NCBI RefSeq assembly: GCF_031432425.1
Contig: NZ_JAVKPH010000008.1
Span: 103,505-167,504, forward strand
Direction: 5' to 3'
DNA: 64,000 nt
Origin: Ruixingdingia sedimenti
GTDB taxonomy: Bacteria; Pseudomonadota; Alphaproteobacteria; Rhodobacterales; Rhodobacteraceae
Position numbers and translations under genes: made by a program. The notes below the pieces were generated by a model. The model was not told the DNA's origin and did no database searches. It saw nothing but the letters and a program-made list of their open reading frames with translations. Positions 27,384 through 34,798 of the stretch are shown here, one piece after another (the first letter of the stretch is position 1; every line of letters starts with the position of its first letter).

Positions 27384-27436
27384 CCGGCGCGCGGGCGGAT
27401 CACCGGGCGGTGCCCGGCGGCGAGAAGGGGAACGGC

Positions 27437-27559
27437 ATGAACCTGTCTGCCCTTTGCGCGGGGCGGGTGCCCGGCGCGGCGCAATCGGTGGCCGGCTGCG
27501 GCCCGCGCGGCGTGCGGCGGATCGGGAAAGGCCCCGGGGGCAAGGGAGGAACGGCATGA
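27437..27559 (+). CDS. possible 40-residue leader ORF, translationally coupled to the next gene
   Basis: A 40-codon frame beginning ATGAACCTGTCTGCC and ending at a TGA that overlaps the next start codon (ATGA at 27556-27559). The bases around its start (GAACGGCATGAACCTGT) are repeated nearly exactly around the start of the following gene, 119 bp downstream, each with a purine-rich site before it. It could be a coupled leader, or the residue of a small duplication of the gene start. The deduced peptide is Gly/Arg/Ala-rich, has no recognisable domain, and could be chance. Confidence 0.3.
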   Translation: MNLSALCAGRVPGAAQSVAGCGPRGVRRIGKGPGGKGGTA

Positions 27560-29967
27560 ACCTGTTGGGGCTTCTGGGCGGTATCCTTTTCGTGGGGCAG
27601 GGGCTGTTCGGCCCCGGCCTGCCCGCCATGGTGGAACAGGCGCTGCGCCAGCGCGGGATAGAGATCGCCGTGACCGATCCCGCCCCCGACATGCCGCTGA
27701 CGGTGGCGGCAGAGGCGGTGGCGGCGCAGATCGCCGCGGATCCGCCCGCCGCGCTGGTGATCCTGCCCGAGGATCCGCAGGCCCCCGGCACCGCCGAGGC
27801 CATCGCCCGGCTGGCCGCCGCGGCGGCAGGCGCGCGGGTGCTGGTGGTCGAGGGCTGGCCGCCGCTGTCGGCCGGGGCGGACTGGCGCGGGCGCATCGCC
27901 GCCGACCTGCCCGCCTGGCAGGCGCTGGCCCATGCCGCCGCGCATCCCGGCGAGCCCGTGCCTGAACTGGTGCCCGCCGCGCAGGCGCTGGTGCAGCTGG
28001 CCGACCGGGGGGCGGGGGCGCTCGATCTGCCCTGGGGGCTTTACGGGCCCGAGGGGCTGGCGAACGACCGGGGCCGGACGCTGGCCGCCTATGCCGTATT
28101 CGCCAGCCTTTCCGGGCAAAGCCCCGAGGGCCTGCCGCCCCGGCTGTTGCGCCGATGGGCCGCACGCGACGGGGCGGTGGACGTGGCGATGGCGCGGGCG
28201 ATGCAGGCGGCGGTGCAGGCCGCGCAGGCGGCGCATGTCCTGCCCGCGCCGCCCGCGCCGCCGCCCGCTGCGGCTGCCGATGCCGCCACCCCCGTGGCCG
28301 TCGCCGCCGCCGCGGAACCGGCTGTTCCCGCCCCCGCCCTGCCGGGGGTGCTGAACCCCAACCTCGCCTTCGGGCTCAACGGCGTGGCGGACTGGACGCC
28401 GCAACTGCCCTTCCTCGACCTGTTCAAGACCGCCCGGCCCTGGACGGGGCACCTGCATGGCCGGTGGGGCGGATGGGGGCATGCCGAACTGGCGGCGGGC
28501 GGATGGCTGGACGACAACGGCTGGCCCCGCGCCATCCCGCCCGAGGTTTCGGCGCTGGAGGCGTTCATCCTCACCGACCTGCCGCCCGACACCGCCGACG
28601 CCGCCGGCCGCTATCGGCTGACCTATGCCGGCCAGGGGCGCCTGAGCGTCGGCGGGCGGGCGCAGACGGTGCGCAGCGGGCCGGGCGAGATCTGGTTCGA
28701 CGCCACCCCCGGCGAAGGCGTGGTGGCGATCCGGCTGGAGGCGACGGACCCCGCCGACCCGATCCGCGACATCCGCGTGGTGCGCGAGGACCGGATCGCG
28801 CTTTACGAGGCGGGCCGGATCTTCAACCCCCGCTGGCTGGAACGGATCCGGGGGGTGCGGCTGGTGCGGTTCATGGACTGGATGGGCACCAACAACGCCC
28901 CCCATGCCACGCTGGCCGACCTGCCGCGCCCGGACGATTACACCTGGGGCTGGCGCGGCGTGCCGATGGAGACGATGGTGGCGCTGGCGAACGAGCTTCA
29001 CGCCGACGCCTGGTTCACCGTGCCGCATCTGGCCGACGACGCGCTGGCCCGCCGCATGGCCGAACTGGCGCATGCGGGGCTGGACCCCGATCTGCGCGCC
29101 TGGGTGGAATATTCCAACGAGGTCTGGAACTGGCAGTTCGGCCAGACCCGGTGGGCCGACCAGCAGGCCCGCGCGCGTTGGGGGCGCGAACACGCCTGGC
29201 TGCAATTCTACGCCCTGCGCGCGATGGAGGTGGCCACGATCTGGGCCGAGGTCTTCGGCCGCGCCGCCCCCGACCGGCTGGTGCGGGTGATCACCACCCA
29301 TACCGGCTGGCTGGGGCTGGAACAGGACATGCTGCACGCGCCGCTGTGGGTGGCCGAAAACCCCGGGGTGAACCGCCTTCCCGCCGACGGGTTCGATGCC
29401 TATGCGGTGACGGGGTATTTCGGCGGCGCGCTCGGCGGCGACGAAAAGGCCCCGATGGTGCGCCGCTGGCTGGCCGCATCCCGCGCGGCGGCGGAATCGG
29501 CGGCGGACGGCCAGGGCCTGACCGGCGCCGCGCGCGACGCCTGGGTCGAGGCGCACCGCTTCGACACCGCCGTGGCGCTGGCGGCGGCGGAACTGCGCGA
29601 CGGTGCGGAAAGCGGCGATCCCGGCGACAGCATCGTCCGGCTGGTGGCAGAGGTCTGGCCTTATCACGCCCGCGTGGCCGCCGAACACGGGCTGCAACTG
29701 GTGATGTACGAGGGGGGCACGCATGTCGTCGGCCTCGGCGCGCAGGTGGATGACGCGGAACTGGGCGCCTTCTTTGCCCATCTGAACTACACGCCGGAAA
29801 TGGGTGCGCTCTACACCCAGTTGCTGGAAGGCTGGCGCGCGGTGACGGATGCGCCCTTCAACGCCTTCGTCGATGTGTCGCAGGCGTCGAAATGGGGAAG
29901 CTGGGGGCATATGCGGCATCTGGCCGACAGCTCGCCGCGCTGGACGGCGCTGACGGGGCCGCAATAG
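27556..29967 (+). CDS. glycoside-hydrolase-like protein with degenerate SGNH N-terminal domain
   Basis: Product is 803 aa; the ATG follows GGGAGGA. Residues about 1-210 match the previous SGNH protein in outline (LFVGQGLFGPGLPAMVEQAL against its YHLGHSLVGRDMPAMLEQL; SPEGLPPRLL against SPEGLPHALL), but the nucleophile position is Gly16 and the DxxH positions are Pro165 and Leu168. A Pro/Ala linker (about 225-270) joins it to a region beginning NPNLAFGLNGVADWTPQLPF. The rest looks like a TIM-barrel glycosidase, with WVEYSNEVWNWQFGQTRWAD as the probable acid/base strand and VMYEGGTHVVG (Glu near residue 718) as the probable nucleophile strand. Export is uncertain: the N-terminus is only mildly hydrophobic. 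It is likely to bind or cut polysaccharide. The substrate is not readable. The next GT2 overlaps by one base. Confidence 0.65.
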   Translation: MNLLGLLGGILFVGQGLFGPGLPAMVEQALRQRGIEIAVTDPAPDMPLTVAAEAVAAQIAADPPAALVILPEDPQAPGTAEAIARLAAAAAGARVLVVEGWPPLSAGADWRGRIAADLPAWQALAHAAAHPGEPVPELVPAAQALVQLADRGAGALDLPWGLYGPEGLANDRGRTLAAYAVFASLSGQSPEGLPPRLLRRWAARDGAVDVAMARAMQAAVQAAQAAHVLPAPPAPPPAAAADAATPVAVAAAAEPAVPAPALPGVLNPNLAFGLNGVADWTPQLPFLDLFKTARPWTGHLHGRWGGWGHAELAAGGWLDDNGWPRAIPPEVSALEAFILTDLPPDTADAAGRYRLTYAGQGRLSVGGRAQTVRSGPGEIWFDATPGEGVVAIRLEATDPADPIRDIRVVREDRIALYEAGRIFNPRWLERIRGVRLVRFMDWMGTNNAPHATLADLPRPDDYTWGWRGVPMETMVALANELHADAWFTVPHLADDALARRMAELAHAGLDPDLRAWVEYSNEVWNWQFGQTRWADQQARARWGREHAWLQFYALRAMEVATIWAEVFGRAAPDRLVRVITTHTGWLGLEQDMLHAPLWVAENPGVNRLPADGFDAYAVTGYFGGALGGDEKAPMVRRWLAASRAAAESAADGQGLTGAARDAWVEAHRFDTAVALAAAELRDGAESGDPGDSIVRLVAEVWPYHARVAAEHGLQLVMYEGGTHVVGLGAQVDDAELGAFFAHLNYTPEMGALYTQLLEGWRAVTDAPFNAFVDVSQASKWGSWGHMRHLADSSPRWTALTGPQ

Positions 29968-30785
29968 TGCTGAGCGTGATCCTGCCCGCCAGCAACGAGG
30001 CCGGATGGATCGGCCCCTGCCTGCGTGCGCTGCTGGCCTCCGACCCGGCGGGGGGGGTGGAGGTGATCGTGGTCGCCAACGCCTGCCGCGACGATACCGT
30101 GGCGGTGGCGCAGGGTTTCGCCCCGCAGGCCGCGGCGCGGGGATGGGGCTTCACCGTGTTGGACCTGGCCGAGGGCGGCAAGATGAACGCGCTCAACCAC
30201 GGCGATGCGGTGGCGCGGGGCGACATGCGCGCCTATCTGGACGCCGATGTGACGGTCGGCCCGGCGCTGCTGGCGCAGGTGGTGGCGGCGCTCGACCGGC
30301 CGGGGGCCGCCTATGCCAGCGGTCGGCCGGTGGTGGGCGCGCGCGGCGCGCTGACCCGCGCCTATGCGCGGTTCTGGACGCGGCTGCCCTTCATGGCCTC
30401 TGCCGCGCCGGGGTTCGGGTTCTTCGCGGTGAATGCGGCGGGCCGGGCGCGGTGGGGGGCGTTTCCCGACATCATTTCCGACGACACCTATGTGCGGCTG
30501 CTGTTCGCCCCCGCGGAACGGATCGGCGTCCCCGCCCCCTATGGCTGGCCGATGGTCGAGGGTTTCGCCCGCCTTGTCCGCGTGCGGCGGCGGCAGGACG
30601 CGGGCGTGCGCCAGATCGCGGCCCGCTGGCCCGAGCTGCTGACGAACGAGGGCAAGGCGTCCCTCGGCGCGGGGGGCCTCGCGCGGCTGGCCCTGCGCGA
30701 CCCGGTAGGGTTCGCGGCCTATGCGGCGGTCTCGCTGGCCGTGCGGTTGCGGCCGGCGGGGGATGGCTGGACCCGGGGGCGGTAG
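29967..30785 (+). CDS. family 2 glycosyltransferase
   Basis: Product is 272 aa from GTG 29967, which shares its G with the TAG of the previous gene; VLSVILPASNEAGWIGPCLR is a standard GT2 start, and the longer frame to 29892 would overlap that gene by 75 bp. Motifs include VIVVANACRDDTVAVAQGF, GGKMNALNHGDAVARGDMRA, and the DxD site YLDADVTV. FPDIISDDTYVRLLFAP is the downstream acidic motif. It lacks a strong membrane helix except near the C-terminus (GFAAYAAVSLAVRL). It is the last gene of the co-directional PKS/NRPS run and is followed by a hairpin-rich region. Confidence 0.87.
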   Translation: MLSVILPASNEAGWIGPCLRALLASDPAGGVEVIVVANACRDDTVAVAQGFAPQAAARGWGFTVLDLAEGGKMNALNHGDAVARGDMRAYLDADVTVGPALLAQVVAALDRPGAAYASGRPVVGARGALTRAYARFWTRLPFMASAAPGFGFFAVNAAGRARWGAFPDIISDDTYVRLLFAPAERIGVPAPYGWPMVEGFARLVRVRRRQDAGVRQIAARWPELLTNEGKASLGAGGLARLALRDPVGFAAYAAVSLAVRLRPAGDGWTRGR

Positions 30786-30790
30786 GGCGT

Positions 30791-30900
30791 GGGCCGGGCG
30801 GGGTAAGGAAACGCACTGCGTTTCCCCCGCCCGTGGCGCGAGAAGCGCCCGCGGGAGCAGCGGCGAGGGCATCGCTATGGCGAAGGCACGTGCCTTCGCC
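30791..30900. repeat. GC-rich palindromic element, second family, copy 1
   Basis: A 19-bp palindrome GGAAACGCACTGCGTTTCC (30807-30825, 9-bp arms, one-base loop) is nested inside CGGGCGGGG...CCCCGCCCG arms. The 50-bp block 30791-30840 is nearly identical to 63851-63900 near the right end of the window. A separate perfect 22-bp palindrome lies at 30879-30900. The region is between the convergent ends of the GT2 and cobD, so it may act as a bidirectional terminator, but the recurrence marks it as a repeat family. No ORF is supported between 30786 and 30975. Confidence 0.75.
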
Positions 30901-30975
30901 AGTCAGAGCGACGGAACCGGCTGCCGATGCGCTTGGCCAGTCACCGCCGTATCGGGATCACGGCACAGTAGTGCC

Positions 30976-31923
30976 TCAGACCCCCGCCGCCACGGCCACC
31001 GCCAGCAGGCCCGCCAGCACTGCCATCCCGCGCCGGTAGACCGCCAGCCCCGCCGCGATGTCGCTTGCCCCCGGGTCGCGCGCCCCGGCGTTCACCCAGG
31101 GCTCTGCCGCCACCCCGCCCGCATAGGCGCGCGGGCCCGACAGCCGCACGCCAAGGCCCCCGGCCATCGCCGCCTCGGGCCAGCCCGCGTTGGGCGAACG
31201 GTGGTGGCGCGCATCGCGCCCCATGCAGGCCAGCGCCGCCCGGGGCCGCGCCGACACCAGCGCCAGCACCAGCGCCGTCAGCCGCGCCGGGATCAGGTTC
31301 GCCGCATCGTCCAGCCGCGCCGCGCCCCAGCCGAAGGCCGCATGCCGGGGCGTCCGGTGGCCGATCATCGAATCGAGCGTGTTGACCGCCTTGTACCCCG
31401 CGATCCCCGGCAGGCCGAACAATAGCCCCCAGAACAACGGCGCCACGATGCCGTCGGAGGCGTTTTCGGCAAGGCTTTCCAGCGCCGCCCGCGCCACGCC
31501 CCCTTCGTCCAGCCGCTCGGGGTCGCGGCCGACGATCTGCGCCACCGCCGTCCGCGCGCCCGCCAGATCCCCCGCCGCCAGCGGCCGGGCGACGGCGGCG
31601 ACATGCTGGTGCAGGGACCGCAGCGCCACCAGCGGCCAGGCGAGGCACCCGGCCAGCACCGCCCCCGCCCATCCCCCGGGCAGCGCCGCCTGCACCATCG
31701 CGGCGGGGATCACCGCCGCCGCCAGCACCGCCAGCACGCAGGCCACCCCGGCGATACGGCGGCGGGCCTCGGACGCGGGCATGCGGTTCCAGCGCCGGTC
31801 CAGCATGGCGATCAGCGCGCCGATCCATGTCACCGGATGCCCGATGCGCGCGTATAGCCGGCCGGGCCAGCCGAGCACGGCATCCACCGCCATCGCCACC
31901 AGCATCGCGCCCGCAAAGCTCAT
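30976..31923 (-). CDS. cobD: adenosylcobinamide-phosphate synthase CobD/CbiB
   Basis: Product is 315 aa, a polytopic membrane protein that joins aminopropanol phosphate (or its analogue) to adenosylcobyric acid. The hallmark motifs are present: GHPVTWIGALIAMLDRRWN near the start, RDPERLDEGGVARAALESLA, then ENASDGIVAPLFWGLLFGLP, GYKAVNTLDSMIGHRTPRHA and FGWGAARLDDAANLIPARLT. The ATG at 31923 overlaps the stop of the upstream phosphatase gene (ATGA); the longer frame to 32586 is antisense shadow. It is co-transcribed with that gene and divergent from cobU-cobT-cobS-cobQ. Confidence 0.95.
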   Translation of the reverse strand: MSFAGAMLVAMAVDAVLGWPGRLYARIGHPVTWIGALIAMLDRRWNRMPASEARRRIAGVACVLAVLAAAVIPAAMVQAALPGGWAGAVLAGCLAWPLVALRSLHQHVAAVARPLAAGDLAGARTAVAQIVGRDPERLDEGGVARAALESLAENASDGIVAPLFWGLLFGLPGIAGYKAVNTLDSMIGHRTPRHAAFGWGAARLDDAANLIPARLTALVLALVSARPRAALACMGRDARHHRSPNAGWPEAAMAGGLGVRLSGPRAYAGGVAAEPWVNAGARDPGASDIAAGLAVYRRGMAVLAGLLAVAVAAGV

Positions 31924-32480
31924 CCCGCGATCCGGTTCACATAGCCGATGGACCAGACCGGCCCCGGAAACGCCCGCACCAGCGACAGCGACAGCGGCGC
32001 CACCTCGAAGGCCAGCGCGGCGGCGGGCGAATCGAGCGCCAGCGCCAGCGCCCCGCGCACCGTGCCGGCGTGGGCGACCACCGCCACCCGCCCGCCCTGC
32101 GCGGCCCCCGTCAGCGCGGGGGCCAGACGGGCGCAGAGGTCGGCGAAGCTTTCGCCCCCCGGCGGGGCATGGGAGGCCAGCGCCGCGCGCGGCAGGGGGC
32201 CGAGGTCGGGGGGCACCGCGCCTTCCCATGCGCCGAAATCCTGTTCCCACAGCCGCGCGTCCTCTGCCGCCGCCATGCCGGGAAACAGCGCCGCCGCCGT
32301 GTCGCGGCACCGCCGCGCCGGGCTGACCAGAACCCGCCCCACCGGCCCCGCCGCCGCGCGCACCGCGGCCAGCGCCCCCGCATCCGGCAGCACCGCGGCC
32401 ACATCCCGCCGCCCGGTCAGCCCCGTCACCCCCGCGACGGGCGCATGGCGGATCAGCACGAACTCTGTCACGGACGTCAC
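31920..32480 (-). CDS. histidine phosphatase, probable alpha-ribazole-5'-phosphate phosphatase (CobC-like)
   Basis: Product is 186 aa from GTG 32480; another GTG three codons downstream (32471) is equally possible. The phosphohistidine site reads FVLIRHAPVAG (His12), and the second catalytic His is in VAVVAHAGTVRGAL. RVLVSPARRCRDTAAAL and EQDFGAWEG are the other family motifs. It overlaps cobD and lies opposite cobU, which argues for the CobC role of dephosphorylating alpha-ribazole phosphate or adenosylcobalamin phosphate. A general phosphoglycerate-mutase-like function cannot be excluded by sequence alone. Confidence 0.82.
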   Translation of the reverse strand: MTSVTEFVLIRHAPVAGVTGLTGRRDVAAVLPDAGALAAVRAAAGPVGRVLVSPARRCRDTAAALFPGMAAAEDARLWEQDFGAWEGAVPPDLGPLPRAALASHAPPGGESFADLCARLAPALTGAAQGGRVAVVAHAGTVRGALALALDSPAAALAFEVAPLSLSLVRAFPGPVWSIGYVNRIAG

Positions 32481-32545
32481 GGGTTGGGTCTTTCCATTCG
32501 GGCGGATTGCTGCTTCCTATGCCCCGCAACCGGGCAGGAGGGAAG

Positions 32546-33052
32546 ATGGCGACGATACTCATCACCGGCGGCGTGCGGTCGGGCAAGAGCCTGCTGGCGG
32601 AAACGCGGGCCGCCGCCCTGCCGGGCCGCCCCGTCTATATCGCCACGGCGGAACCCGGCGATGCCGAAATGGCCGAACGTATCGCCGCCCATCGCGCCCG
32701 CCGCGGGGCCGAATGGCGGACGGTCGAGGTGCCGCTGGATCTGGCGGGGGCGCTGGACGCCACCGACGGCCACGGCCCCCGGCTGGTCGATTGCCTGACG
32801 CTGTGGCTGTCGAACCTGATGGGCGCGGGCCGCAACTGGCGGGCAGAGGCCGAGGCGCTGGCCGCCACGCTGGCGCGGCAGCAGAGCCCGGTGATCCTGG
32901 TGACGAACGAGGTGGGCATGGGCATCGTGCCCGCCAATGCGCTCGCCCGCGCCTTCCGCGATGCGGCGGGCGGCCTGAACCAGCGCATCGCCGCCATGGC
33001 GGACGAGGTGATCCTGACCGTCGCGGGCCAGCCGCTGAAGGTGAAGGGATGA
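32546..33052 (+). CDS. cobU: adenosylcobinamide kinase / adenosylcobinamide-phosphate guanylyltransferase
   Basis: Product is 168 aa. It phosphorylates adenosylcobinamide and then forms the GDP derivative. The P-loop GGVRSGKS is at residues 8-15, YIATAEPGDAEMAERIAAHR follows with the conserved guanylylated-His region, then VDCLTLWLSNLM and VTNEVGMGIVPANALARAFR. The start ATG 32546 is preceded by AGGAGGGAAG; an earlier start at 32507 has no such site. It is divergent from the cobC-like gene across 65 bp and its TGA overlaps the cobT ATG. Confidence 0.96.
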   Translation: MATILITGGVRSGKSLLAETRAAALPGRPVYIATAEPGDAEMAERIAAHRARRGAEWRTVEVPLDLAGALDATDGHGPRLVDCLTLWLSNLMGAGRNWRAEAEALAATLARQQSPVILVTNEVGMGIVPANALARAFRDAAGGLNQRIAAMADEVILTVAGQPLKVKG

Positions 33053-34068
33053 CGCTTTTCCCCGCCCCCGGCTTTGCCACCCTGCGCGCGCGCCTTGCCG
33101 CGCTGCCCGCGCCCGATGCCACCGCCGCCGAGGCCGCCCGCGCCCGGCAGGACAGCCTGACCAAACCCCCCGGCGCGCTCGGCCGGCTGGAGGATCTGGC
33201 CGCGTTCATGGCCGCATGGCAGGGGGATGCGCGCCCGCGGCTCGACCGCGCGCAGGCGCTGGTGTTCGCGGGCAACCACGGGATCTGTGCGCAGGGGGTC
33301 AACCCCTTCCCGCAGGAAGTCACGGCGCAGATGGTGGCCAATTTCCGCGCCGGCGGGGCGGCGATCAATCAGCTCTGCCGGGTGGCGGGGGCGGATCTTC
33401 AGGTCGTGGCGCTGGACCTCGACCGCCCGACGCGGGATTTCACCCAAGGCCCGGCGATGACCGAAGGCGAAACGCTCGCCGCGATGGCGGCGGGTGCGGC
33501 GGCGGTGGATGCGGGCGCCGATGTGCTGATCCTGGGCGAAATGGGCATCGGCAATTCCACCATCGCCGCCGCGCTGGCCCGGGCGCTGTTCGGCGGGCGG
33601 GCAGAGGATTGGGCGGGCCCCGGCACCGGCGCGGATGCGGGCGGCGTGGCGTTGAAGGCGCGGGTGATCGAGGCGGGGGTGGCCCGCCATGCCGCCGCGC
33701 TGGCCGATCCGCTGGCGGTTCTGGCGGCGCTCGGCGGGCGCGAACAGGCGGCGATCTGCGGCGCGGTGCTGGCCGCGCGGGCGGCGCGGGTGCCGGTGAT
33801 CCTCGACGGGTTCATCTGTACCGCCGCCGCGGCGGTGCTGCACCCCCTGGGGCCGGACCTGCTGGCGCATTGCATCGCGGGCCATACCGGGGCGGAACCC
33901 GGCCACCGGCGGCTGCTCGACGCGATCGGCCTGCGCGGCCTGCTGGATCTGGGCCTGCGGTTGGGCGAGGGCACGGGGGCGGCGCTGGCGCTGATGGTGC
34001 TGCGCGGGGCGCTGGCCTGTCATGACGGCATGGCGACCTTTGCCGAGGCCGGGGTGGCCGATGGCTGA
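33049..34068 (+). CDS. cobT: nicotinate-nucleotide--dimethylbenzimidazole phosphoribosyltransferase
   Basis: Product is 339 aa. It makes alpha-ribazole 5'-phosphate from nicotinate mononucleotide and the lower-ligand base. Motifs: TKPPGALGRLEDLAAFMAAW, VFAGNHGICAQGVNPFPQEV, LGEMGIGNSTIAAALARALF, IAGHTGAEPGHRRLLDAIGL, and the catalytic glutamate Glu307 in RLGEGTGAALAL. The start overlaps the cobU stop by 4 bp and its 3' end overlaps cobS by 8 bp, so translation of the operon is tightly coupled. Confidence 0.96.
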   Translation: MTLFPAPGFATLRARLAALPAPDATAAEAARARQDSLTKPPGALGRLEDLAAFMAAWQGDARPRLDRAQALVFAGNHGICAQGVNPFPQEVTAQMVANFRAGGAAINQLCRVAGADLQVVALDLDRPTRDFTQGPAMTEGETLAAMAAGAAAVDAGADVLILGEMGIGNSTIAAALARALFGGRAEDWAGPGTGADAGGVALKARVIEAGVARHAAALADPLAVLAALGGREQAAICGAVLAARAARVPVILDGFICTAAAAVLHPLGPDLLAHCIAGHTGAEPGHRRLLDAIGLRGLLDLGLRLGEGTGAALALMVLRGALACHDGMATFAEAGVADG

Positions 34069-34798
34069 CCCGCTGGCCCATCTGCGGCTGGCGCTGATGG
34101 TGCTGACCCGCCTGCCGGCGGGCCGCCTTGCCGCGCCGCCCCCGCTCGGGGCCGCGGCATGGGCCTTTCCGGTCGCGGGGGCCATCGCGGCGCTGATCCC
34201 GGCGGGGGTGTTCGCGCTGGCCTTCGCCGCGCTGCCGCCGCTGCTGGCCGCCCTGCTGGCGCTGGCCGCCGGCATGGCCATAACCGGCGCGCTGCACGAG
34301 GACGGGCTGGCCGATCTTGCCGACGGTTTCGGCGGCGGGCGGACGCGCGAACGCAAGCTGGAAATCATGCGCGACAGCCGCATCGGCAGCTATGGCGTGC
34401 TGGCGCTGATCCTGTCGGTGGGGCTGCGCGCGGGGGCGCTGGCGGCGGCGCCGGATGCGGGCGCGGGGGCGCTGGCGCTGGTGGCGGTGGGCACGGCCAG
34501 CCGCGCGCCGCTGGCCGCGGTGATGGCCGCGCTGCCCCCCGCACGGGCCGAGGGGCTGGCGGCCGCGGCAGGGGCCCCCTCCGTCCCGGTCTGGGCTTTG
34601 TCTGTCGCCCTGGGCCTCGGCGCGCTGCTGGCCCTGCCCGCGCCGGGCCTGTCGCTGGCCGCGCTCGCCCTCGCCGTGCTGGCGATGGCGTGGCTGACCC
34701 GCCGCCAGATCGGCGGGCATACCGGCGACAGCCTCGGTGCGACGCAGCAGGCGGGCGAGGTGGCGTTGTGGCTGGTGCTGGCGGGGGGATGGGCGTGA
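34061..34798 (+). CDS. cobS: adenosylcobinamide-GDP ribazoletransferase (cobalamin synthase)
   Basis: Product is 245 aa, an integral membrane enzyme with about six hydrophobic helices that joins adenosylcobinamide-GDP to alpha-ribazole (phosphate). Diagnostic motif: ALHEDGLADLADGFGGGRTR followed by ERKLEIMRDSRIGSYGVLAL, the acidic Mg-binding signature. The C-terminal RRQIGGHTGDSLGATQQAGE is also conserved. I chose ATG 34061, inside the last codons of cobT, because the product then begins MADPLAHLRLALMVLTRLP as in homologues. It overlaps cobQ. Confidence 0.95.
   Translation: MADPLAHLRLALMVLTRLPAGRLAAPPPLGAAAWAFPVAGAIAALIPAGVFALAFAALPPLLAALLALAAGMAITGALHEDGLADLADGFGGGRTRERKLEIMRDSRIGSYGVLALILSVGLRAGALAAAPDAGAGALALVAVGTASRAPLAAVMAALPPARAEGLAAAAGAPSVPVWALSVALGLGALLALPAPGLSLAALALAVLAMAWLTRRQIGGHTGDSLGATQQAGEVALWLVLAGGWA

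Noticed and set aside
30786..32545. Cobalamin riboswitch for the cob genes
   Set aside because: The divergent cobU/cobC gap is only 65 bp and the cobD upstream region is coding; no B12-box-like sequence was recognised in either place.
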